Assembly (NCBI GenBank): GCA_910583795.1
Contig: CAJTZQ010000003.1
Coordinates: 1 to 64,000 of the forward strand
Direction of reading: 5' to 3'
Source: an uncultured Muribaculaceae bacterium
GTDB taxonomy: Bacteria > Bacteroidota > Bacteroidia > Bacteroidales > Muribaculaceae
Length of the DNA stretch: 64,000 nucleotides
The translations under genes were made by a program, and so were the position numbers. Below the pieces are notes generated by a model that was not told the origin of the DNA, ran no database searches, and worked only from the letters and a program-made list of their open reading frames with translations. This document shows, piece by piece, positions 18,331 to 28,022 of the stretch (position 1 is the stretch's first letter; each line of letters begins with the position of its first letter).

Positions 18331-18627
18331 CTCAGGATTAGCAGGGAACCATCCCTTCCTTACTCTCTCAACCTGCTCTGAAACTTCTTTAATGCTCCAA
18401 AAAGAACTAAACGAAGCAACTCCCAAAAGTGCCGATGCTACAACTCCTTCAACGGCAAGCGAACCGGCAAGGAAAATGATGCCTGCCACTAAAAACCACC
18501 ATTTAATCTTTTCTCCGAAATAATACTCACCTTTAATTACAAGTGGATGATATATCCCTATAATCAAAAAAGTGCATAACCCAACGAAAAGACCTTCCAA
18601 CCTATATTCCGATAAAAATTCCAACAT
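18289..18627 (-). CDS. DUF4491 family small membrane protein
   Basis: A 112-residue protein with three hydrophobic segments (about 12-34, 43-60, 62-75). The start LEGLFVGLCTFLIIGIYHPLVIKGEYYFG is the DUF4491 signature (first 20 residues enough: LEGLFVGLCTFLIIGIYHPL). The last 15 residues (KSEESRVKGEE) are encoded by a low-complexity tandem repeat, so the C-terminus may be a recent read-through extension. Function is unknown. It is monocistronic and convergent with the putrescine operon. Confidence 0.7.
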   Translation of the reverse strand: MLEFLSEYRLEGLFVGLCTFLIIGIYHPLVIKGEYYFGEKIKWWFLVAGIIFLAGSLAVEGVVASALLGVASFSSFWSIKEVSEQVERVRKGWFPANPERVKSEESRVKGEE

Positions 18628-18639
18628 ACAATTTTAATT

Positions 18640-19256
18640 ATAATTTAAGATAAGTTTCGCAAACTCACTTATAACCCTCACCTTTCGCAAGCGAAAGGTA
18701 AATTAAATCATTCAAGTCGCAAATTTCGTAAAAATACTTCAAATCTCATGATCCTAAAGTGTTAATAAATCTTGATTCAATGCTTTCTATCTTACCTTGT
18801 TGTGATCCTCGCACGCTATACTTTTTCAGTCAAAAGCAATCTTTAAAAAATTGAAAAAGAGGATAAATATCTCAGATTTGTAAATCTGAAAGATTTATCC
18901 TCACTGATAAAGCGGGATTTAGATTAGTGCCGCAAAATCAAGAACTATAACAATATCAAAAACCCGGATTTCCTGTCAAAAACAAGAACAGCCTCCGAAC
19001 AGTCAAGTCATCATAGGCATGGAGAGAGTAAGCAGAATCGGAATCCGGTCAAGATCACCACACTTGAAGCGTGATGAGTTTCAATGTTATTATATGCCAC
19101 TTTCTGCAGCTAAAATCCTGAATGATGATGGCGCCAATCATTATCCCTTGAGACTTTAGTTCCTTAATGGGGAAACCGTTGCCATACCTTATCAGTTTTT
19201 ATAAGTTATTACGAGATGATACCCAATTAAGTAATCGACCTCCATAAAACGTTTAA
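18640..19256. other. Gene-poor stretch of about 610 bp
   Basis: No convincing gene. It holds two simple hairpins, CTTTCGCAAGCGAAAG (about 18691-18706) and one at 18859-18902 whose arms are GAGGATAAA and TTTATCCTC with an inner TCAGATT/AATCTGA pair. A 47-codon plus-strand ORF from about 19020 has no recognisable relative. It may be a degraded mobile sequence, but nothing in it proves that. Confidence 0.4.
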
Positions 19257-20147
19257 CTACTTTTTACCGAGACTCGACACCTCTTCATATATCTTTTGAA
19301 GGGAGTCAGGAATACTTATACGCAATCCTGAAATGTCTTTTACCTTACGCTGGATATGTTCTGAATGCCGTGCCTCCAGAAGTTTCCTGTCGTTTGTCCA
19401 ATCAGCAATCGCTTTGGAATATTCCGCTTTTGCCGCCACAGTCGATTCCTCTATAGCTTTCAAACACTCATGTTTCATCGCGTTAAGACCTGCCTGTGCT
19501 TCACGATACTGTTTTTGCAAACGGAAGTACACATCCTCCACTGTGTCATTATCCACAGTCGGGGTATACGTATAAATCAAAGTATCGCGTCCTTGACCTT
19601 CCACATCATGTGGCTTTTTAGCCTTTGATTGTAAATCTTTTCTGATATCTGCAAATTCTCCGCCAGGATGTATAGCCTTCCCAAGTGTCGCAGCAAGCGT
19701 CTCAAGAGAATAATACTTGCATCTTTCATCCTTAGACTTTGATGCAAAATATTCGTCTTCTGTCAATATGTCGCCGAGGTGTGGCTGTTCTTTCAAATCA
19801 ATGCCATTCGCTTTGGCGTAGTCAGCAAGAGTCATTCCGGTTGCCTCAGCTATCAAGCGTTCCTTCGCCTTGATAGCTTCCCTAAGCCACGCAATCAATG
19901 ATTTCGCTTCCGCTAATCTATGTAATTTCGTTACAACACCTTCCACCTCCTCGACATTTGCACCCTTATTCAAAATATTGGGATCCTTTCCCCCAATCAA
20001 TGTGACTGTAGTGGAATATAATGTCATCTCCTCAAGAGAGGTTTCTATGTCGCTGATCATCTCTTTAGCGAGATTAGCTATATGGTTGGCGGAAGTGGAA
20101 GTAAGACCTTTTCCATCCACTGAAAAAAATATCATATCCTTTTTCAT
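19257..20147 (-). CDS. Hypothetical protein divergent from a WYL regulator
   Basis: A 296-residue, mostly helical, soluble protein without signal peptide or membrane segment. A helix-rich N-terminal half (AKEMISDIETSLEEMTLYSTTV) is followed by a middle segment around DILTEDEYFASKSKDERCKYYSLETLAATLGK and a charged, probably coiled C-terminal half (EESTVAAKAEYSKAIADW). I recognise no family. The gene faces away from the WYL gene across a 100-base gap that contains a 9-bp palindrome, so regulation by that protein is likely. Confidence 0.6.
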   Translation of the reverse strand: MKKDMIFFSVDGKGLTSTSANHIANLAKEMISDIETSLEEMTLYSTTVTLIGGKDPNILNKGANVEEVEGVVTKLHRLAEAKSLIAWLREAIKAKERLIAEATGMTLADYAKANGIDLKEQPHLGDILTEDEYFASKSKDERCKYYSLETLAATLGKAIHPGGEFADIRKDLQSKAKKPHDVEGQGRDTLIYTYTPTVDNDTVEDVYFRLQKQYREAQAGLNAMKHECLKAIEESTVAAKAEYSKAIADWTNDRKLLEARHSEHIQRKVKDISGLRISIPDSLQKIYEEVSSLGKK

Positions 20148-20187
20148 AATCGTGTGTTTTTATTTTCAGATGCAAAGTTCAGACATG

Positions 20188-20210
20188 TCTACGCAATGAT
20201 TTTGCGTAGA
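20188..20210. promoter_or_regulatory. Candidate operator between divergent genes
   Basis: TCTACGCAA (20188-20196), a 5-base spacer and TTGCGTAGA (20202-20210) form a perfect inverted repeat. It lies between the hypothetical gene and the WYL gene, close to both starts, where a WYL autoregulator would bind. Confidence 0.5.
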
Positions 20211-20247
20211 TAAAAATATTTTTATAATTTCGTGAAAAATATTCTCT

Positions 20248-21258
20248 ATGGCACAAAATAAAAACGCTCTTTTACGATACCGAACTATCGACCGCTGCCT
20301 GCGCAACACAGGTAGACGATGGACTCTGCAAGACCTGGTTGATGCCTGTAGCGACGCTCTTTATGAATATGAAGGGAAACAAGAATTGGTGAGCACCCGT
20401 ACGGTTCAACTTGACATTCAAATGATGCGGTCCGACAGATTGGGATATGAAGCACCGATTGAGGTGTATGACCGCAAATACTACCGTTATTCAGATCCCA
20501 ATTATTCCATCAGCAACCGCCCCCTTTCCGAACATGACATAACTGTGCTTAACAGAACAATAGACTTGCTTCGCCAATTTGACGAATTTGATCCGTTCCA
20601 CGATATGGCGGATGTTGTAGGAAGGCTCCAGGATAAGGTTGCAAATGCCAACAATAAAAGACCTATCGTGGATTTTGAACGCAATCCAAATCTCAAAGGA
20701 CTTGAGCATCTAAATCCCTTATATGATATCATCTCGGCACGGCAAACTGTTTATATAAATTATCGTTCGTTCAATTCTCGCGAACCGCGTCCCTTCATTC
20801 TCTTCCCATATTTATTAAAAGAATACCGCAATCGCTGGTTTTTGTTCGGCTCTCGAGCCGAAGACATGAAACTCTTCAATCTCGCACTCGACCGCATAAT
20901 TAATTTTCATTCATGTCCTGACATACCTTATAAAGAAAATCCGGATTTTGATGAAAATTATTTCAATGACATTGTGGGAGTGACAAAACTTCCGAGATTG
21001 AATAAGGAGAGAATAATCATACTTGCTGATAATTCACAGGCAAGTTATATTCTTACAAAACCCATTCATTCTTCACAAAAGCTTTTGGAAAAGAACCATT
21101 CAGACGGATCAATGACATTTGAATTGAATGTAGTGGCAAACCAGGAACTGATAACACAACTGTTAGGATTCGGCTCAGGAATCCGAATCCTCTCCCCCAC
21201 ATCGCTGGTCACCAAAATGCGCGACATCCTCCTCAAAGCGTCCGCCCAATACAAATAA
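20248..21258 (+). CDS. WYL-domain transcriptional regulator
   Basis: A 336-residue protein. Residues 1-75 form a winged helix (RNTGRRWTLQDLVDACSDAL; VSTRTVQLDIQMMR). Residues 145-260 form a WYL ligand-sensing domain (VYINYRSFNSREPRPFILFPYLL in part, then NRWFLFGSRAEDMKLFNLALDRI in part) in which the WYL triad appears as W-F-L. A WCX-like C-terminal extension follows. WYL proteins sense nucleic acids or small ligands and often control defence or DNA-damage genes. Its divergent neighbour is the obvious target. Confidence 0.8.
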   Translation: MAQNKNALLRYRTIDRCLRNTGRRWTLQDLVDACSDALYEYEGKQELVSTRTVQLDIQMMRSDRLGYEAPIEVYDRKYYRYSDPNYSISNRPLSEHDITVLNRTIDLLRQFDEFDPFHDMADVVGRLQDKVANANNKRPIVDFERNPNLKGLEHLNPLYDIISARQTVYINYRSFNSREPRPFILFPYLLKEYRNRWFLFGSRAEDMKLFNLALDRIINFHSCPDIPYKENPDFDENYFNDIVGVTKLPRLNKERIIILADNSQASYILTKPIHSSQKLLEKNHSDGSMTFELNVVANQELITQLLGFGSGIRILSPTSLVTKMRDILLKASAQYK

Positions 21259-21276
21259 TATTAAAGCCAATTTCTT

Positions 21277-21439
21277 AGAAACTGTTTAAATTTATTTGTC
21301 GAAGGAATTGAGAGGATTTGTCGAGCATATTTTTGATATTTATGAAGGAGTTATGGGGTTCCATAATGACTGAATAAATATCATAAAGATGCCGACAAAG
21401 ACCTCAATAACAATACAAAATAAATTTTAAACAGTTTCT
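21277..21439. repeat. Hairpin repeat element, copy B (163 bp)
   Basis: The ends AGAAACTGTTTAAA (21277-21290) and TTTAAACAGTTTCT (21426-21439) are perfect 14-bp inverted repeats. The interior nearly duplicates copy A, including GGAGTTATGGGGTTCCATAATGACT at the tip in the same order. The element separates the convergent WYL and adenosyltransferase genes and touches the latter's stop codon, so it may terminate both. Confidence 0.85.
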
Positions 21440-22014
21440 TAAAGTTTCGATTTGCGTTTGTATCCGAACTCTCTCCATATCTCTTCCTTACAATCTGCCT
21501 GCTGGAGTTCGTAGCGCGACATTATAAAAAACAGATCCGACAAACGGTTAAGATAGATTAGAATTATCTCAGGAACAGGATCCTCCTCATGGAGACGCCA
21601 CAACCACCTCTCTGCTTTTCTTGCCAAGACTCTTGCCTGATGCAAAGATGATGCCAATGGAGTACCTCCGGGCAAAATGAAACTGTCGGCAGGAGAACAT
21701 TGCCTGTTGATTTCATCAATGCAATGTTCCAACGCATCCACCAAATCTTTAGGAAGACTATTAGGATTTTTTTCACTCATATCGCTCCGGGTAGCAACGA
21801 GACTCATAGCCGTCATCAGATTTAACTGTACACCCCTCAAAAGTGGCTGCCACTCATGATCTGACAGCAAAGACGTACGGACCGAACCGACCGCCACATT
21901 CAATTCATCGATACAGCCGTTGGCTTCGATTCGTATATCTGTTTTAGCAACCCTGAGACCTCCATGAATTGCTGTTGTCCCTGAGTCGCCTGTTCTTGTG
22001 TAAATTCTGTTCAT
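21439..22014 (-). CDS. Corrinoid adenosyltransferase (PduO type)
   Basis: A 191-residue cob(I)yrinate/cob(I)alamin adenosyltransferase that transfers the adenosyl group of ATP to the corrinoid cobalt. Seen are the ATP-binding TRTGDSGTT at the N-terminus and the RARVLARKAERWLWRL-type helix (ARVLARKAERWLW) near residue 130. An ORF extension to 22050 exists, but MNRIYTRTGD at 22014 follows a good GGAGG and its ATG overlaps the upstream stop (TAATG). It is the last gene of the B12 operon. Confidence 0.9.
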   Translation of the reverse strand: MNRIYTRTGDSGTTAIHGGLRVAKTDIRIEANGCIDELNVAVGSVRTSLLSDHEWQPLLRGVQLNLMTAMSLVATRSDMSEKNPNSLPKDLVDALEHCIDEINRQCSPADSFILPGGTPLASSLHQARVLARKAERWLWRLHEEDPVPEIILIYLNRLSDLFFIMSRYELQQADCKEEIWREFGYKRKSKL

Positions 22015-23282
22015 TACCTCCAAAGGTTTAAAATATCGGTCTCTCCCCAATATAAATGAGAATAACCGGCAATTACATTCTTGAATCTATAGACAGGTGT
22101 CGACACCTCTTTTCCACGGATATTATACTGCCGTGCAATCGATGGAAGTCCTATATTATCCTTGACATCAGAATAGTGAAATTCATGTCCTGAAATTTCA
22201 AATCCGTCAAACACTATTTTCCGGTAACCAAGTTTCAGGTGAGCATTTTCCATCGAAGTTTTTACCGGGAAAATTCCACACATTTTCTTTCCATCAATTT
22301 CTTCAGTAATATAAATCATCCCTCCACATTCCGCCAGTACTTTTCCGCCTGCTTCAGCATATTCTTTAATAGCCTGTCGCATTTCCCAATTTTCTTCCAA
22401 TTCCGACGCGAACAGTTCAGGGTATCCGCCCGGGAGATAAATCAAATCTGCCTTAGGAAGCATACGGTCATGCAATGGAGAAAAATAGACAATATCGGCA
22501 TGAAATGCATCCAGGTTTACAGGATAGATAAAATTAAATGCTTCGTCCCGGGCAACTGCAACCGTCAGATCCCTCTTATGAATCTCCTCTAATTCAATTT
22601 TTCGGACAGAAACCATTGTGGCATCTAATAACCGGTCTAAATCCACAGTATTCTCTGTTTCAAAAGCCGCTGTCTCTACAAATTTTTCTATCTCCGCCTG
22701 CGATTCAAGCGACAATCCAAGATGACGTGAAGGCGTCCGCAATCCCTCATTTTTGCCTATGTACCCGAAACATGCTGTCCCCGTCGCCTTGCAAGCATCC
22801 TCCAGAAATGCAAAATGATTGCGGGAAGCCACCCGGTTAAAAATTACTCCGGCAACTTTCACATCAGGACAAAAACGAGTGAATCCATATATTATAGCTG
22901 CAACAGAAAAAGAGGTAGACGCTGCATTTATAAGCAAAATCACCGGCACATTGAGTTTCCGGGCTATGTCTGCGGCACTCCCTGTCATACCGTCAAAGCC
23001 ATCAAACATACCCATCGCTCCCTCGATTATACTCACCCGTGAAGATGAAGAATATGTATCAAACAGTTTCCTTACATGTGCCTCGGAAGCCATAAACAGA
23101 TCCAGATTAATAGAATCCTTCCCTGTTGCAATCCTATGATATTGCGTGTCGATATAGTCCGGACCACACTTGAATGGCTGTACTGTCATATTTCTGCGAC
23201 TTAAGGCACGCATAAGTCCAAGGGATAAGGTTGTCTTACCACTCCCTGACGAGGCAGCTGCTATTACGAATGCATTTTTCAT
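22014..23282 (-). CDS. cbiA: Cobyrinate a,c-diamide synthase
   Basis: A 422-residue ATP-dependent amidotransferase that amidates side chains a and c of cobyrinate using glutamine. The N-terminal P-loop AAASSGSGKTTLSLGLM and the C-terminal class I glutaminase domain (LAECGGMIYI with the Cys; GHEFHYS with the His) are both present. Its start overlaps the preceding fusion gene by 4 bases. Confidence 0.92.
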   Translation of the reverse strand: MKNAFVIAAASSGSGKTTLSLGLMRALSRRNMTVQPFKCGPDYIDTQYHRIATGKDSINLDLFMASEAHVRKLFDTYSSSSRVSIIEGAMGMFDGFDGMTGSAADIARKLNVPVILLINAASTSFSVAAIIYGFTRFCPDVKVAGVIFNRVASRNHFAFLEDACKATGTACFGYIGKNEGLRTPSRHLGLSLESQAEIEKFVETAAFETENTVDLDRLLDATMVSVRKIELEEIHKRDLTVAVARDEAFNFIYPVNLDAFHADIVYFSPLHDRMLPKADLIYLPGGYPELFASELEENWEMRQAIKEYAEAGGKVLAECGGMIYITEEIDGKKMCGIFPVKTSMENAHLKLGYRKIVFDGFEISGHEFHYSDVKDNIGLPSIARQYNIRGKEVSTPVYRFKNVIAGYSHLYWGETDILNLWR

Positions 23283-25075
23283 GACTCAATTCTACTTAAT
23301 ATTTTTCCATCATCCGACAGCAACACTGCATCAAGAATATTTGGAAATATTTTTGCACAATGCTTATGACACTGTTTCAGAAGTGCCGGGAAGAAACAGG
23401 AAGCGTCTGCTTCATTTAGCAATGACGGGAGCTCCCGCGCGAGATTAAAACCATCTATAACTTTGAGAGCTTCGTCAGAACAACCTGCATCTTTTGCCAA
23501 TCTTTTCAAAAATTCCTTGTTTACGGTGATCTTATGGCTATGGGTATCCATATTTCCTTCCGCAAGTTTCACTGCTTTGCCAAGCATTATCCCTATAGTC
23601 ATTCTCGCCACATTTTTCTCCTTGCCTATTTCCATAGTCTCGCCAACGGCATTACCGTAATGAATAAATGCATGTGGAGGCAGAGAAGGGAATAATGTTT
23701 TCATGAAACGTTCGCTTTTTCCTCCGGAATTAACCACTACCCTTTCACAATTCATAGCGATTGCAACATCCATTTCCCTTCGGATACAATCAATAAACGC
23801 ATCATGAGAGAATGGTCTGATAATTCCTGTTGTCCCGATAATCGACACCCCATCCACCACACCAACGCGAGGATTAAAGGTCTTTTCAGCCAACTCTTTC
23901 CCGTTCTCAAGGGAAAGAGTCACATCAAGTCCTCCTGAATATAATGGAGAAAGCTCATTAATGATGTTTCTTCGTGGAGCGGGGTTTATCGCCGGCTCTC
24001 CTATCTCCAATCCAAGTCCGGGTAAAGTAACAGTGCCAATCCCATCACCTCCATAAAATTTTATACCGGCATGGGAAGCATAAGCCACCGTTGCCGATAT
24101 CCTGCAACCATGCGTGACATCAGGATCATCCCCAGAGTCTTTTATCACGCTTGCTTTAGCAGAATTAGTAAATATTTCTACGGAATCTACCGGCATTTTC
24201 ATCATTTCTCCCTCAGCGATCCTAAATAGTATTTCCTCCATCTTCTTACCCGACAAGAGAGCAATCAGCGCAGCTTTGGCAGCGGCTGTGGCACATGAAC
24301 CGGTAGTAAAACCGGTATGCAACGTGTAAAATTCCGGTAATAATTTCTCTATTTCTCTGCGTAAGCCATGCTTCCCCTCAACAACGATAAAATTTTTCGG
24401 CAACTCAGGTCTACGCACGACAAAGACTTTGACACCACAAGACAGAGCGGCTTCAACCTTTTCTTTAAATCCTCCCGAGTCTCCGCTTTCTTTTGTAAGG
24501 ATAGCATCAGGATGAATAACTTCTATAAGTCCTGAAGTACCATTTTCTTCATAAAACACAAGATTAGATTGAGGGAAGCCTGATTGCACAGCCATATCCA
24601 TTGACTCTGCACGGTTAAGGATTCGGAACCATGTGTCATGATTTTCCCAAAAAGTCTTCAATTTGGAGATAGTCTGCACTCCTGTAAGAGCCAAGAGACG
24701 ACGTATTCCGCGATCCTTCATTTTTATTGTCGCATCCTCATAATCGTCACACCACGTTATTTCCGGACTATTGATGTCTGTATATTTCCGTTCAAGCCGA
24801 ATGACGGGTATTGATAAAAGATCTGCCACTTTTGAAATTGTAGTATGAAGATGTTGAGCAAACGGATGGGCGGCATCAACGATTATCCTTACACTATTCT
24901 CTCTACAAAATACAATCATTTCGGATTCGGTCATTGCCCCACAGATATGTTTTCCATGGGCACAATCCACATCTTGTAGGGAGCTTCGTGTTGAATACAC
25001 GTATCTACCTTCACCCTCATCAAGAGTCTTTACTGCAATCCGACCTTCCGTGGTACCTCCGAAAACGAGTATCAT
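23279..25075 (-). CDS. CbiJ-CbiD fusion (precorrin-6A reductase / C1 methyltransferase)
   Basis: A 598-residue fusion. Residues 1-245 are CbiJ/CobK-like (VFGGTTEGRIAVKTL; VDAAHPFAQHLH), an NAD(P)H-dependent reductase of precorrin-6A. Residues 252-598 are CbiD (LHTGFTTGSCATAAAKAAL; VVDGVSIIGTTGIIRPFSHDA), which methylates C1 in the anaerobic route. These act at neighbouring steps. Both halves are of full length. The gene overlaps its neighbours by 4 bases on both sides. Confidence 0.88.
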   Translation of the reverse strand: MILVFGGTTEGRIAVKTLDEGEGRYVYSTRSSLQDVDCAHGKHICGAMTESEMIVFCRENSVRIIVDAAHPFAQHLHTTISKVADLLSIPVIRLERKYTDINSPEITWCDDYEDATIKMKDRGIRRLLALTGVQTISKLKTFWENHDTWFRILNRAESMDMAVQSGFPQSNLVFYEENGTSGLIEVIHPDAILTKESGDSGGFKEKVEAALSCGVKVFVVRRPELPKNFIVVEGKHGLRREIEKLLPEFYTLHTGFTTGSCATAAAKAALIALLSGKKMEEILFRIAEGEMMKMPVDSVEIFTNSAKASVIKDSGDDPDVTHGCRISATVAYASHAGIKFYGGDGIGTVTLPGLGLEIGEPAINPAPRRNIINELSPLYSGGLDVTLSLENGKELAEKTFNPRVGVVDGVSIIGTTGIIRPFSHDAFIDCIRREMDVAIAMNCERVVVNSGGKSERFMKTLFPSLPPHAFIHYGNAVGETMEIGKEKNVARMTIGIMLGKAVKLAEGNMDTHSHKITVNKEFLKRLAKDAGCSDEALKVIDGFNLARELPSLLNEADASCFFPALLKQCHKHCAKIFPNILDAVLLSDDGKILSRIES

Positions 25076-26841
25076 TTCCTGAACAAGTGTTTGAAGCCGT
25101 CATCATATAATCTTGACAATCCCTCACGATTATCAATGGCGTCTCCGACTACCAAGAGTGTTGTCAGCGTGAGATTATTCTCATGGACTATTCTTGCAAG
25201 GTCTTTAAGGACACCTCGATAAATTTTCTCCTCTTTCCACGTTAGCTTATAGCATGCCGCTACAGGAGTTTCAGGAGGATAGGCAATCAACAACTCTTTC
25301 TGAACTTCATCCACTATACCCGCGCTGAGATAGATACACATTGTGCTTTGTGAAGCTGCAAGCTTATGAAGTTGTTCTTTTTCAGGCATTGGAGTGCGAC
25401 CTTCCCCACGAGTAAGAATAATTGTCTGCACTTTTTCAGGAATCGTAAACTGCGACCTAAGAGCAGCTGCGGCAGCTTGAAATGACGATATCCCCGGAGT
25501 GATGTGATACGACATGCCGTACCTGTCAAAAAAAGCCATTTGCTCTTGAATCGCACCATATATGCAAGGATCGCCTGTATGAAGTCTCACCACAAGTTTA
25601 TCTCGGTCATAAAACACTTTCATCAGTTCAAACTGCTCCTCAAGATTCATGGAAGCAGAACTTTTCACTGTGCATCCTGGTTTTGCACAAAACGTTAGCT
25701 CTTTCGGTACCAGACTCCCGGCATAGAGAATGAGGTCTGCTCGTTCGAGAAACTTTCTACCACGCACCGACACAAGATCCGGATCACCCGGACCAGCTCC
25801 AACGATCTCGATGTGGCCGCCTCGTAAAGATCCCCGGTCAATCGAAACAGCAAAAGTAAAATCTGCCCCTTCCGATAATTTTGCCTTCTGCTTTTCAAGA
25901 ATAAGCTTACCCCCATCAGAAGCCTTTAATGCACAGCCTTCTGCTACTCCGGCAACCCCGGTTACCTCCAGTACCTTTTCTGAAGGATTTGGGACAGGAA
26001 TATCCTTCAGTTCATACTGAGTATAGATATTACAAAACTGCACATTTTTCCATTTGGCAAGAGCTGCGACAACAGCTTCATCCTTTTTGATGTCTATCGT
26101 TGCAACCGTCTTGATTGCTGACAGAGCAATGTCATTGTCTTTTAAAGTCTGCTCGATATAATCGACAATTCCATCCGGAGGGCAATCGCGTCTGCAACCC
26201 ACGCCCAGACTTAGAACCCTCGGGCGGAAATATAATATAAAACGGTCAGAATGGTAAATATACGGAGTAACTGCAATTATCATTTTGCAACCCTCGGCTT
26301 CCTCAATACTTTTTATCAACTTCACATTTTTAGGAAGTGACCCTTCCATCATATCAGTGCCATTATCACGTATGTCAAGCAACAAGGCAACCGGTTCTCC
26401 ATTAACCAATGTTGAGATGGCACGATTCATTGCCTCATGATCAGCATCACAAATCCAGCCAAATCGTTTTGAAAGAGTGTCGAGTGCCCAATAACCGGTG
26501 TTGTCGCTCTGTGTGGTTATTATGGGATTGGCTCCTAAGATATGAGCTACTTCGCTACAGATCTCATTAGCACCTCCGATGTGACCTGAAAGGACGGCAA
26601 TGACATTACGTCCGATACTGTCTGCACATACCACAGCTGGGTTCGTATGTTTGTCTTTAATAAACGGAGCGATCATTCTTATACATACTCCAAGAGCTCC
26701 GACAAAAATCAAAGCCTGACTATTGAAGAACATGTCTTCATCGAAGTCTTTTATCAGAGTTGTTTTATAGTCTTTAAGTTCCGTTGCTATCTTTTCTGCA
26801 ACATTACGGCCGGCAGCATTCAGATATATTATATGTTTCAT
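25072..26841 (-). CDS. CbiG-CobM/CbiF fusion (precorrin-5A hydrolase / C11 methyltransferase)
   Basis: A 589-residue fusion. Residues 1-335 are CbiG (FVGALGVCIRMIAPFIKDKH in the first half; VLSGHIGGANE), which opens the ring lactone and expels acetaldehyde. Residues 343-589 are a precorrin-4 C11-methyltransferase (IEIVGAGPGDPDLVSVRGR; YAGSLVP; RLHTGDPCIYGAIQEQ). They act consecutively in the anaerobic pathway. CbiG presence is a clear mark of the oxygen-independent route. Confidence 0.88.
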   Translation of the reverse strand: MKHIIYLNAAGRNVAEKIATELKDYKTTLIKDFDEDMFFNSQALIFVGALGVCIRMIAPFIKDKHTNPAVVCADSIGRNVIAVLSGHIGGANEICSEVAHILGANPIITTQSDNTGYWALDTLSKRFGWICDADHEAMNRAISTLVNGEPVALLLDIRDNGTDMMEGSLPKNVKLIKSIEEAEGCKMIIAVTPYIYHSDRFILYFRPRVLSLGVGCRRDCPPDGIVDYIEQTLKDNDIALSAIKTVATIDIKKDEAVVAALAKWKNVQFCNIYTQYELKDIPVPNPSEKVLEVTGVAGVAEGCALKASDGGKLILEKQKAKLSEGADFTFAVSIDRGSLRGGHIEIVGAGPGDPDLVSVRGRKFLERADLILYAGSLVPKELTFCAKPGCTVKSSASMNLEEQFELMKVFYDRDKLVVRLHTGDPCIYGAIQEQMAFFDRYGMSYHITPGISSFQAAAAALRSQFTIPEKVQTIILTRGEGRTPMPEKEQLHKLAASQSTMCIYLSAGIVDEVQKELLIAYPPETPVAACYKLTWKEEKIYRGVLKDLARIVHENNLTLTTLLVVGDAIDNREGLSRLYDDGFKHLFRK

Positions 26842-28022
26842 ATTGCTTTCATTATCATTATGGGGTTATATGAATCAAGATGAAGGCGATGTGATTCAAC
26901 AATACGTCTACCACATTTTTCAATTGCCGTCATAAATGTCTTGCAACTTTCATCACTTACCGAATTAAACACCACACAACCTCCGGGACGGAGAAATTTC
27001 GAAATCCGCTCTACCATTTCGTCCAATCTTCCACCATGTCCCCCAATAAATACAGCATCCGGAGCGAGATATTGACTCAAATCACACTCCATAAAATCTG
27101 CTATAACACTCTCTATCCCTGGCGTCCCGAACCGGCGGCTGTTTTCTTCAATAAGTTTGCGGGATTCTTCCCGACGCTCAAAAGCCACTATATCCAATTC
27201 GGGGAACTGTAATTTTGCTTCTATGGAGACGGAACCTGTGCAGAATCCGACATCCCACATGGTAGATTTTCCGAATAAATCCAACATGGCAAGCGACAAC
27301 AGACGGACAGGCATCTTGGTTATCATATTGTTTCTCCCTTCAAGATGAGAAAACATTTTTTCCGGGATACCGAAAAATCTTTTTCTATTCCCTGTCATCT
27401 GAAGAATCACACAGTTTGGATTTCTGAACTCTGTATTGACAGCCTGTTTTAACGGAAGAGTCCTGACAGTTTCCGAAGAATTACCAAGACATTCCCCAAC
27501 CGTAATACGATAGTTGTCATAACCATAATTAAGCATCCTTTCGGCTATCTCCGCAGGTCCTTTCTTCCTGTCTGTGAGAATACCGATCTTAGGTTGATTC
27601 CTCATCAATGCAACATCAAGACTTTTCCACGGACGTCCGGTTAGCGACACACAGATCATATCTGAATAAGGGAGCTTAATTTTATGTGCAAGAAGTTGCA
27701 AAGAATTGAACGCAGGGAAGACTTCTATCTGTGCGTCCGGAAATTCCCGTTGAAGCGTAACTGCATATCCGAAAAACAATGGGTCACCTGAAGCAAATAC
27801 CACAATATCCGTGTAATGGATGTATTCTTTGAATACATTTTCCAAGGGTACCGTTATATTGATCCAGGTAGCATCTGAAGGAAGCAGGTGTGCCACAATC
27901 TCATGATGCCTTTTTCCTCCGGAAAACACCTTTCCGCTCTTAATAATCGAAGTGACTTCGGGAGGAAACCATTGTTGCCGGCTATCAGAAATACCTATTA
28001 CCTTGAAATTTCTTTCAAACAT
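26838..28022 (-). CDS. Precorrin-6Y/7 methyltransferase-decarboxylase, CbiE-CbiT fusion
   Basis: A 394-residue CobL-like fusion. Residues 1-200 are CbiE (FKVIGISDSRQQWF; VFASGDPLFFGYAVTLQREF), methylating C5. Residues 215-394 are CbiT (MWDVGFCTGSVSIEAKLQFP, the SAM-binding motif; DAVFIGGHGGRLDEMV), methylating C15 with decarboxylation. Length is normal for CobL. It overlaps both neighbours by 4-8 bases. Confidence 0.88.
   Translation of the reverse strand: MFERNFKVIGISDSRQQWFPPEVTSIIKSGKVFSGGKRHHEIVAHLLPSDATWINITVPLENVFKEYIHYTDIVVFASGDPLFFGYAVTLQREFPDAQIEVFPAFNSLQLLAHKIKLPYSDMICVSLTGRPWKSLDVALMRNQPKIGILTDRKKGPAEIAERMLNYGYDNYRITVGECLGNSSETVRTLPLKQAVNTEFRNPNCVILQMTGNRKRFFGIPEKMFSHLEGRNNMITKMPVRLLSLAMLDLFGKSTMWDVGFCTGSVSIEAKLQFPELDIVAFERREESRKLIEENSRRFGTPGIESVIADFMECDLSQYLAPDAVFIGGHGGRLDEMVERISKFLRPGGCVVFNSVSDESCKTFMTAIEKCGRRIVESHRLHLDSYNPIMIMKAI

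Noticed and set aside
18640..19256. A short plus-strand ORF from about 19020 as a transposase relic
   Set aside because: No recognisable transposase motif or flanking inverted repeats; composition alone does not support it.
12331..21439. Hairpin repeats as integron attC sites
   Set aside because: The ends do not fit the attC consensus (GTTRRRY and RYYYAAC), the copies are not in a cassette array, and no integron integrase is seen.
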